Positions 1-5,444 of a DNA stretch of 11,855 nucleotides are shown in pieces (within the stretch, counting starts at the first letter, position 1; every line of letters starts with the position of its first letter). Below the pieces are notes generated by a model, which worked only from the letters and a program-made list of their open reading frames with translations, did not search any database and was not told the DNA's origin. Source of the stretch: an uncultured Lachnospiraceae bacterium. Its GTDB lineage: Bacteria > Bacillota > Clostridia > Lachnospirales > Lachnospiraceae. The position numbers and the translations under genes are program-made. The stretch spans positions 1 through 11,855 of the forward strand of contig CAJTOV010000115.1 in the NCBI GenBank assembly GCA_910577765.1. Reading direction: 5' to 3'.

Positions 1-49
1 TTGTAAGACTGTTTTTGTCCAGTTTTCCACATCAGGCGGACGCCCGATG

Positions 50-78
50 CTTCTTGTCCGGCATAGCCGGACAAGAAG
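50..78 (-). repeat. Perfect 13-bp inverted repeat (stem-loop) downstream of the YiaK-like gene
   Basis: Bases 50-62 (CTTCTTGTCCGGC) are perfectly complementary to 66-78, leaving a 3-base loop. The hairpin begins 23 bases after the stop codon of the reductase gene, so its transcript would end in or pass through it. No T-run follows on the minus strand, so it is not a standard intrinsic terminator; it could still protect the 3' end of the mRNA or act with Rho. The pentamer GATGC occurs on both sides (46-50 and 78-82), overlapping the outermost stem pair. The remainder of 1-101 shows only a small GGCG/CGCC palindrome (35-44) and no gene. Confidence 0.7.
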
Positions 79-101
79 ATGCTGCCCTGTTAACTGAAGC
101 G

Positions 102-1106
102 TTACATGGCCAGTACAGACTCCCACTTCTCCTCAATCACCGGAATGCCGTTCTCCTTGTTGTCCTTGCGGGTGTTGATCTCGATCTCGCCGGGATAGAA
201 TACCTTTCCGCCCTCGGTAATGGGCTCGGAAGACTTAATGTCAGCCACCAGCTCCCCGATGATTCCGTCGGTGACGGAGCTGTCCTGGAACTTGGACGGA
301 TCAATGGCAATCATGATCTGGGACAGACCTACCTCATCCCCAAAGGTACCGATCTTCTGTACGGAGTTGGCATTGGTCAGCACGGTGGAGATCAGGTCCA
401 GAAGGATGGAGATGCCGCTGCCCTTCCAGTAGCCCATGGGAAGGACTCTCCAGGTCTTCTCAATAGCAGCCGGGTCTGTGGTCAGGTTGCCGTCCTCGTC
501 ATAGCCTCCCGGTACAGGAAGCTGCTGGCCCTTAAGCTTGGCCTCCTCGATCTTGCCGTAGGAGAACTGGGATACGGCGCAGTCTACCACCACGTGCTCC
601 CCGTTGCTGTTTGGAACAGCGAAGATAAAGGGATTGTTGCCGATCTTCCGGTCCTTGCCGCCCCATGCCGGCATGTTGGGCATGGTGTTGGACCAGCAGA
701 TACCGATGCAGCCCTGGTCTGCTGCCTGCCAGCCGTAGCTGCCGCCCCGCATCCAGTGGTTGTTGTTGCCCAGGGCTACCATGCCGATGCCGTACTGCTT
801 GGCCAGCTCACAGGCACGGTCCATGGCCTGCTTGGCATTTAAGGGGCCGAAGCCTCTGTGGCCGTTCCACCGCTCAATGGCGCCCATGGACAGCTCGCAG
901 GTAGCCACCACATCCGGCTTGATCTCACCCTTATCCAGATATTCTACGACTCTGGGAAAACGGTTGATCCCGTGGCTGTAGATCCCGTCCAGACTGTTCT
1001 GGGCAAAGACCGTAGCCGCATCCTCTGCATTCTTCTCCGTGAAGCCACGGCTTACCAGTACCCGCTTGAATTCCTTTACCATATCCTCATACTTGATTCT
1101 TAACAT
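102..1106 (-). CDS. yiaK: YiaK-like 2,3-diketo-L-gulonate reductase (Ldh_2 family NAD(P)H-dependent oxidoreductase)
   Basis: This cytoplasmic enzyme of the malate/L-lactate dehydrogenase type 2 family probably reduces 2,3-diketo-L-gulonate to 3-dehydro-L-gulonate with NAD(P)H, a step in catabolism of ascorbate-type and related sugar acids. It has 334 residues, close to the about 332 of E. coli YiaK, and resembles it throughout. Shared segments include GIYSHGINRFPR at 41-52 (His45 matches the family's catalytic histidine), NNHWMRGGSYGWQAA near 115-129, GICWSNTMP, and LPMGYWKGSGISILLDL near 222-238. The ATG at 1106-1104 follows purine-rich GGAAGGGG. It has its own promoter and candidate operator upstream, and a LacI-family gene precedes it. 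No transporter or other pathway gene lies in the window, so the substrate rests on similarity. Other Ldh_2 members act on ureidoglycolate, piperideine-2-carboxylate or malate; the YiaK subfamily is the best fit. Confidence 0.85.
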   Translation of the reverse strand: MLRIKYEDMVKEFKRVLVSRGFTEKNAEDAATVFAQNSLDGIYSHGINRFPRVVEYLDKGEIKPDVVATCELSMGAIERWNGHRGFGPLNAKQAMDRACELAKQYGIGMVALGNNNHWMRGGSYGWQAADQGCIGICWSNTMPNMPAWGGKDRKIGNNPFIFAVPNSNGEHVVVDCAVSQFSYGKIEEAKLKGQQLPVPGGYDEDGNLTTDPAAIEKTWRVLPMGYWKGSGISILLDLISTVLTNANSVQKIGTFGDEVGLSQIMIAIDPSKFQDSSVTDGIIGELVADIKSSEPITEGGKVFYPGEIEINTRKDNKENGIPVIEEKWESVLAM

Positions 1107-1147
1107 GATGCTTCCCCTTCCTTTTCCTTATGATTGATAAGCGTTGT

Positions 1148-1166
1148 GTTCCGGCAGCTCCGGAAC
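1148..1166 (-). promoter_or_regulatory. Stem-loop in the 5' leader of the YiaK-like gene
   Basis: GTTCCGG (1148-1154) pairs perfectly with CCGGAAC (1160-1166) around a 5-base loop. It sits inside the roughly 80-nt leader predicted from the promoter at 1194-1222, about 41 nt ahead of the start codon. No T-run follows, so it is not an intrinsic terminator or simple attenuator. It may stabilise the mRNA 5' end. Confidence 0.5.
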
Positions 1167-1193
1167 TGTACCCGCTGCTTTTTGGATGCTTCT

Positions 1194-1222
1194 ATCATAT
1201 ATGATTTCGCAATCGATTGCAA
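1194..1222 (-). promoter_or_regulatory. Sigma-A-type promoter of the YiaK-like gene
   Basis: Read on the minus strand, TTGCAA (1222-1217) is followed by a 17-bp spacer and TATGAT (1199-1194), close to the TTGACA/TATAAT consensus at ideal spacing. The upstream DNA (about 1223-1260) is A-rich on this strand, like an UP element. Transcription would start near 1187, giving a leader of about 80 nt. The -35 box and part of the spacer lie within the palindromes at 1209-1225, so a bound repressor would block polymerase. Confidence 0.75.
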
Positions 1223-1225
1223 TCG
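1209..1225. promoter_or_regulatory. Candidate LacI-family operator made of two overlapping palindromes
   Basis: GCAATCGATTGC (1209-1220) and CGATTGCAATCG (1214-1225) are both perfect 12-bp palindromes sharing CGATTGC. The first has a central CG, the hallmark of operators read by LacI/GalR proteins whose hinge helix inserts a leucine at the central step; the adjacent regulator carries Leu53 in that position. The site overlaps the -35 box and spacer of the YiaK-like gene's promoter, a classical repression geometry. Binding by the neighbouring LacI protein is inferred from position and site type. Confidence 0.7.
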
Positions 1226-1353
1226 TATTTTTATACTATTTTAACATTCTTTTTTTGTGCAAACTGCCAGTGCGCGGAACCGGGCCGCCATCGGGCTGTT
1301 CCACCGTTTGCCCTGGCCCCCACGACCGGACTTCTGCCACGGCATCTGCCTGC

Positions 1354-2346
1354 TTAAGTACTCTCCCGCTCAATAATCTCCGAATACAGCATCTGCATCC
1401 GGCTCTGCATGTTTCCTTCCAGCCCCTGACGGAGCATTTCCGCCGCTGCCTGGCTCAGCTCCTGGAGCCGGTTGTCCAGGGTAGTCAGCTTCGGCATACA
1501 GATCTCCCCGTAGACGGTGTTGTCTACCCCCACCAGGGCCAGCTCCTCCGGCACCCGGCGGCCCTGGTCAAAGGCGGCCCGGACTCCGCCCACAGCGATC
1601 CGGTCCACCGAATAGATGATGCCCTCCACGTCCGGATGCTCCTTTATGATCCGCACCGTTACATCATAGCCGCCCTTGACGGAATTCTCCTCCGTGGCAT
1701 AGATCCAGGTCTCTCCCCCATTGGCCCCGGTCCGCTCCATACCGGCCCGGTAGCCCTGCTGCTTCCGGGTATTGGCCGGCGAGGGGGCATCCATCACAAA
1801 GGCGATCTTCTCCTTGCCCTTTCCTGCCAGAAGCTCCACACACCGTTCAATCCCCCGGTCCTCATCCACCAGAACCCCGGATACATTGGGCAGATCCAGG
1901 TATCCGTTGACAATCACCACCGGTATTCTGGGCAAATGCTTCTGAATGCTTTTTTTCACCTTATCCGTACCGAACATGGAGCCCATGAGAATCACGCCCT
2001 CCACTCTGCGCTGTTCCAGAATCCGGATGTATTCTGCCTTCTGCTCTTCCTCCGGCCCGGTACTCATGATGATGCAGCAGTATCCCTGGCCTGTCAGCTC
2101 CTGCTCGATGACAAAGGCGCTGTTTACATGGTGGACCACACGGATATCCTCAATGAGAATTCCCACCATGCGGGTAGATTGCATCACCAGCCCACGGGCT
2201 GCCGCGTCCGGTGTATAATGATACTTTTCCAGAAGCTCCTGAACCCTTTGCCGGGTCTCTGCCCGGATTCCCGGCTTATTGTTGATGACACGGGACACGG
2301 TGCTGGCCGCCACCCCTGCTTCCCTGGCAATATCATAAATCGTCAC
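1354..2346 (-). CDS. LacI-family transcriptional regulator
   Basis: DNA-binding repressor of 330 residues, the normal family length. The N-terminal helix-turn-helix is explicit: TIYDIAREAGVAASTVSRVI at 2-21. The hinge helix PDAAARGL (46-53) has the leucine that wedges into the central CG step of LacI-type operators. From about residue 60 the protein is a periplasmic-binding-protein-like sensor domain (GILIEDI at 62, VEGVILMGSMF near 115, ALVGVDNTVYGEICMPKLTTLDN near 270-290). The start is GTG (2346-2344) preceded by GAGGTGG at a short 4-nt spacing. It begins only 47 nt after proA with no clear promoter between, so it may be read through from the proline operon. The likely target is the operator at 1209-1225 ahead of the YiaK-like gene. 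The effector cannot be read from sequence; a sugar acid or its phosphate is a reasonable guess from the target. No intrinsic terminator is visible after it. Confidence 0.93.
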   Translation of the reverse strand: MTIYDIAREAGVAASTVSRVINNKPGIRAETRQRVQELLEKYHYTPDAAARGLVMQSTRMVGILIEDIRVVHHVNSAFVIEQELTGQGYCCIIMSTGPEEEQKAEYIRILEQRRVEGVILMGSMFGTDKVKKSIQKHLPRIPVVIVNGYLDLPNVSGVLVDEDRGIERCVELLAGKGKEKIAFVMDAPSPANTRKQQGYRAGMERTGANGGETWIYATEENSVKGGYDVTVRIIKEHPDVEGIIYSVDRIAVGGVRAAFDQGRRVPEELALVGVDNTVYGEICMPKLTTLDNRLQELSQAAAEMLRQGLEGNMQSRMQMLYSEIIEREST

Positions 2347-2393
2347 ATTTCCACCTCATAATCCAAAAACCCTTAGTTTTCCCACAGCCTGGT

Positions 2394-3638
2394 CTATTTC
2401 CGCACTTGTCCATTTCCATACACAATGTATTTGGTGGTGGTCAGCGCCTCCAGCCCCATGGGCCCTCTGGCGTGAAGCTTCTGGGTACTGATGCCGATCT
2501 CCGCCCCGAAGCCGAACTCATTGCCGTCGGTAAACCGGGTGGAGGCATTGACATAGACCGCCGCCGCGTCCACCTGATTTAAGAAACGCTGGGCACTGTC
2601 ATAGTCCCGGGTGATGATGGCCTCCGAGTGGCCGGTGTTGTACCGGTTAATATGGGCAATGGCCTCCTCCAGGGAGTCCACCAGCTTCATGGACACAATA
2701 TAGTCCAGATATTCGGTTCCCCAGTCTGCCTCTGCGGCCTCTGCAAAGTCCGGTACGATCTTCCGGCTGTCCTCATCGGCCCGGACCTCCACCCCGTAAG
2801 CGTCCATGGCCTTCTTAAGCTTTGGCAGAAAGGCCTGGGCAGTATTCCGGTGGACCACCAGGGATTCGCAGGCATTGCAGACCCCGGTCCTCTGGGTCTT
2901 GGCATTGACAATGACGGAAAGGGCCATGTCCAGATCTGCCGACTGGTCCACGTAAATGTGGCAGTTGCCGGTGCCTGTCTCAATCACCGGTACTGTGCTG
3001 TTCTCCACCACGGTCCGGATCAGTCCTGCACCGCCTCTGGGAATCAGCACATCCACATACTCATGCATCCGCATCAGGGCCCTGGTGGTCTCCCGGTCCG
3101 TGTCGGTCACAAGCTGCACCGCATCTTCCAGAAGTCCTGCGTCCCCCAGCCCCTTCCTCAGCCACTTGACAATGGCCTGGTTGGACTTTATGGCATCGCT
3201 TCCTCCCTTTAGAATCACGGCATTTCCCGTCTTGAAGCACAGTCCGAAGGCGTCTGCCGTTACATTGGGCCTGGCCTCATAGATGATGCCGATGACTCCC
3301 AGGGGCACCCGCTTCTTCCCGATAATAAGCCCGTTGGGCCTGGGCTTCATGGACAGCACTTCCCCCACCGGGTCCTCCAGGGCCATGATCTCCCGGATGC
3401 CCCCGGCCATGGCCAGCACCCGGCTTTCATCCAGGGCCAGCCGGTCCACCAGGGACGGACTCATGCCGCCGGCTTTTGCCTGTTCCACATCCTGCCGGTT
3501 GGCAGCCAGAATCTCCTCCATGCCTTCCTCCAGGGCCGCTGCCCCAGCCCCAAGGCCCCGGTTCTTCCCGGTCTGGTCCAGACCGTTTAAATACCGGGCC
3601 GCTGCCCTGGCCCGCTTTCCAATATCTGTCAGTTCCAT
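2394..3638 (-). CDS. proA: Gamma-glutamyl phosphate reductase (glutamate-5-semialdehyde dehydrogenase)
   Basis: Second enzyme of proline synthesis: NADPH-dependent reduction of the unstable gamma-glutamyl phosphate made by ProB to glutamate-5-semialdehyde, which cyclises to pyrroline-5-carboxylate. It has 414 residues, the normal length. Family landmarks are GVIGIIYEARPNVTADAF (114-131), the nucleotide-site region KTGNAVILKGGSDA (136-149), IPRGGAGLI near 199-207, and TQRTGVCNACESL (248-260) with catalytic Cys254; the C-terminal block FGFGAEIGISTQKLHARGPMG is also typical. The reading frame is open further upstream (to 3725), but the ATG at 3638 is the start: AGGAGG lies 7 nt ahead and the protein then begins with the usual MELTDIGKRA. 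The start overlaps the end of the cyclo-ligase gene by 10 nt, suggesting coupled translation. proB lies two genes upstream in the same operon; the usual direct proB-proA adjacency is broken. Confidence 0.97.
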   Translation of the reverse strand: MELTDIGKRARAAARYLNGLDQTGKNRGLGAGAAALEEGMEEILAANRQDVEQAKAGGMSPSLVDRLALDESRVLAMAGGIREIMALEDPVGEVLSMKPRPNGLIIGKKRVPLGVIGIIYEARPNVTADAFGLCFKTGNAVILKGGSDAIKSNQAIVKWLRKGLGDAGLLEDAVQLVTDTDRETTRALMRMHEYVDVLIPRGGAGLIRTVVENSTVPVIETGTGNCHIYVDQSADLDMALSVIVNAKTQRTGVCNACESLVVHRNTAQAFLPKLKKAMDAYGVEVRADEDSRKIVPDFAEAAEADWGTEYLDYIVSMKLVDSLEEAIAHINRYNTGHSEAIITRDYDSAQRFLNQVDAAAVYVNASTRFTDGNEFGFGAEIGISTQKLHARGPMGLEALTTTKYIVYGNGQVRK

Positions 3639-4222
3639 ATACGATCCTCCTGATTCTCTTCTTGGTCCCTGCCGCACCGGACCACGCCCCCCACGGTCAC
3701 AATCTGGTGCACCGGCACATCCCACTCCCCAAAGGGCAGCTTCTCCACTACCTGGAAGGGATAAGCCAGAACGATCCGCCAGTGTTCCGGCTCCCTGGCA
3801 AAAAAACGGTCATAATACCCGCCCCCGTACCCCAGCCGTGTTCCCTCCCGGGTAAAGGCAAGTCCCGGCACTACCACCGGGGCGTCTGCTGCCTGGGCCT
3901 TTTGGCAGGTAATGTCCGGCTCCCGGATTCCCCACTGTCCGGGCACCAGCTCTCCGGGATGTTTGGTCCAGTAAAATTCCATCTCACGGCCCTTCACCCT
4001 GGGAAATGCCACCTGAATCCCCAGTTCCAGAAGCTGCCCAAAGAGCCGGAAGGTATCCGGCTCTCCTTTTGCGGAAGCAAAGAGATACACGGCCTTTGCC
4101 TTACGGATGGCGGGAAGGGTCAGAAGCGTCTGCCCAAGGCACCGGTCCATTCCTTCCTTTTGGGAAGGGGGCAGCTCCTGGCGGAGCCTGCGCATTTCTG
4201 AACGGATTGCATTTCTGTCCAT
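3629..4222 (-). CDS. 5-formyltetrahydrofolate cyclo-ligase (MTHFS family)
   Basis: Converts 5-formyltetrahydrofolate to 5,10-methenyltetrahydrofolate using ATP, returning a dead-end folate to the one-carbon pool. It has 197 residues, normal for the family. Diagnostic features are the basic N-terminal segment (IRSEMRRLRQEL), VYLFASAKGEPDT at 45-57, the VVVPGLAF block at 116-123 and the signature TRLGYGGGYYDRFF at 128-141, which holds the ATP/phosphate-binding glycine-rich loop. The ATG (4222-4220) lies 6 nt after the DUF896 stop codon and has no good Shine-Dalgarno sequence; only GAGTGAG further back is purine-rich. Its translation therefore probably depends on ribosomes finishing the upstream gene. 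Its last 10 bases overlap proA. It sits between the two proline genes with no obvious metabolic reason. The orthologues are named ygfA/fau in E. coli and yqgN in Bacillus. Confidence 0.95.
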   Translation of the reverse strand: MDRNAIRSEMRRLRQELPPSQKEGMDRCLGQTLLTLPAIRKAKAVYLFASAKGEPDTFRLFGQLLELGIQVAFPRVKGREMEFYWTKHPGELVPGQWGIREPDITCQKAQAADAPVVVPGLAFTREGTRLGYGGGYYDRFFAREPEHWRIVLAYPFQVVEKLPFGEWDVPVHQIVTVGGVVRCGRDQEENQEDRIWN

Positions 4223-4228
4223 AACCGG

Positions 4229-4450
4229 CTACTCACTCTGGACGCCGCCGTACTTTTTCCCCAGGTCCGTGATGGTGCCGTCCTCTTCCTGGATGGAAAT
4301 GCTGTTTAAGTTGGCCCGCATATTCCTGCGGATGGCCTCAATATACTCCCTGCGCAGTCTGGTCTGCTCCTCCTTCTCCTCCGGGGTAAGCCCCTCTGCC
4401 TGGGACTTGTGGTAAAGCTCATTGATCCGGTCAATGCATTTCTGGTCCAT
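4229..4450 (-). CDS. DUF896 (UPF0291/YnzC-like) small cytoplasmic protein
   Basis: A 73-residue protein matching the DUF896 family: MDQKCIDRINELYHKSQAEGL opens with the usual helical hairpin, followed by LTPEEKEEQTRLRREYIEAI (21-40), RNMRANLNSISI and a C-terminal DLGKKYG. Bacillus YnzC has the same layout. It is charged, mostly helical, and has no signal or membrane segment. YneB-YnzC-type genes have been linked to the SOS region in Bacillus, but the biochemical role of the family is unknown and nothing here indicates SOS control. The ATG follows AGGAGG at 8 nt, a strong site, and the gene is 72 nt downstream of proB. Just upstream a second copy of the same Shine-Dalgarno segment is present (4473-4483). 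Confidence 0.9.
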   Translation of the reverse strand: MDQKCIDRINELYHKSQAEGLTPEEKEEQTRLRREYIEAIRRNMRANLNSISIQEEDGTITDLGKKYGGVQSE

Positions 4451-4452
4451 TC

Positions 4453-4483
4453 TTATGTCCTCCTGGTGCTTTTTATGTCCTCC
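4453..4483 (-). repeat. Duplicated Shine-Dalgarno segment ahead of the DUF896 gene
   Basis: The 11-mer GGAGGACATAA (minus strand) occurs twice with a 20-base period, at 4483-4473 and 4463-4453. Only the copy nearer the gene (4463-4453) is followed by an ATG at proper spacing; the distal copy has no start codon after it. It may be a small tandem duplication or a ribosome standby site. Confidence 0.7.
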
Positions 4484-4522
4484 CGGAATCCCCTTGTGCC
4501 TGAAGGTCCGGGGAGACTCCGG

Positions 4523-5374
4523 TCAATACCGGTAGTTCAAATAATCCATCAGATCAAAATCCTGGTTTTCGTGGGCCTTGAACAGGGTTCCCACCTGCCG
4601 GCCTCCCATAATCGCCGGAATCACTTCCACGTCATCCCCATTGGCAATCACCATATCCGATCCGCTGTCTGTGGCAATCCGGGCCGCTGCCAGCTTGGCA
4701 GCCATGCCGCCGGTTCCCACGCTGCTGGAAGAGCTGTCCTTTCCCATGTCCAGAAGCTCCTGGGTGATCTCCTCCACATAGCTGATAAACGCTGCGTCCG
4801 GGTTCCTGTGGGGATCGTCGGAATAGAGCCCGTCAATGTCCGACAGAAGCACCAGAAGATCCGCTCCGATCAGGGCCGCCACAATGGCGGACAGCCGGTC
4901 ATTGTCACCGAACCGGATCTCGTGGGTGGACACCGTATCATTTTCATTGACCACCGGAATCACCCCCAGCCCCAGCAGTTCCTCAAAGGTATTCTGGGCA
5001 TTGTAGCGGGATACTTCGTGGATCATGGTGTCCTTGGTCAGCAGCACCTGGGCTGCCATACAGTTGTACTCGGAAAACAGCTTCTGGTACACCATCATCA
5101 GCCTGGCCTGGCCTACTGCGGCCAGTGCCTGTTTCTGGGAAATGCTGTCAGGCCTGTGGGTGATTCCCAGAGCCTGCCTTCCTGCCGCAATGGCGCCGGA
5201 AGACACCAGCACCACCTCCCGGCCTTCCCCCCGCAGATCGCAGAGAATCCGGATCAGCTTCTCAATCTTTAACAGGTTCAGTGACCCGGTTTCCGGGTGG
5301 GTCAGGGAGGAAGAGCCGATCTTGACCACGATCCGCTTCTTGTCCCTGAGGCACATTCTTTCATCCTTTTCCAT
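4523..5374 (-). CDS. proB: Glutamate 5-kinase, short form without PUA domain
   Basis: First enzyme of proline synthesis: ATP-dependent phosphorylation of glutamate to gamma-glutamyl phosphate, normally the step inhibited by proline. An amino-acid-kinase fold is visible: VVKIGSS (16-22), VSSGAI (57-62), NENDTVS (143-149), LSDIDGLYS (178-185) and GTGGMAAK (220-227). At 283 residues it stops after the kinase domain (GTLFKAHENQDFDLMDYLNY); E. coli and Bacillus ProB, about 365 residues, continue into a PUA domain. The start is uncertain. The chosen ATG (5374-5372) has GGAG 7 nt ahead; ATG at 5356 (GGA 8 nt ahead, 277 residues) is also possible, while ATG at 5407 has its purines too close. The leader contains a 7-bp inverted repeat (5392-5398 with 5420-5426). 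The gene lies 70 nt behind the COG2509 flavoprotein and heads the segment proB, DUF896, cyclo-ligase, proA. Confidence 0.95.
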   Translation of the reverse strand: MEKDERMCLRDKKRIVVKIGSSSLTHPETGSLNLLKIEKLIRILCDLRGEGREVVLVSSGAIAAGRQALGITHRPDSISQKQALAAVGQARLMMVYQKLFSEYNCMAAQVLLTKDTMIHEVSRYNAQNTFEELLGLGVIPVVNENDTVSTHEIRFGDNDRLSAIVAALIGADLLVLLSDIDGLYSDDPHRNPDAAFISYVEEITQELLDMGKDSSSSSVGTGGMAAKLAAARIATDSGSDMVIANGDDVEVIPAIMGGRQVGTLFKAHENQDFDLMDYLNYRY

Positions 5375-5444
5375 GTAATGTCTCCATCCTGCTGCCTGGC
5401 CCGGCATACCCCTTACGTTCAGGCAGTCCTATAGTATATTTTCC

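Noticed and set aside
15..842. Long plus-strand open frame (275 codons) opposite the YiaK-like gene
   Set aside because: It is antisense to a clearly conserved gene, has no recognisable family or ribosome site, and long antisense frames are expected in GC-rich coding DNA.
1250..1256. Run of seven T on the plus strand as a terminator tail
   Set aside because: No plus-strand gene or preceding stem exists; on the minus strand it is an A-run upstream of the promoter, better read as part of an A-rich upstream element.
1144..2361. 405-codon plus-strand open frame opposite the LacI-family gene
   Set aside because: It starts inside the promoter region of the reductase gene and is otherwise antisense to LacI; its composition is rich in H, P and L without domains. 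It is a shadow frame.
3639..3725. Longer N-terminus for ProA
   Set aside because: The extra 29 codons lie inside the cyclo-ligase gene and do not resemble ProA; the ATG at 3638 has an ideal AGGAGG.
5433..5438. TATACT (minus strand) upstream of proB as an internal promoter
   Set aside because: The -10-like hexamer is good, but no -35 match lies 16-18 bp upstream, so a promoter here is not supported.
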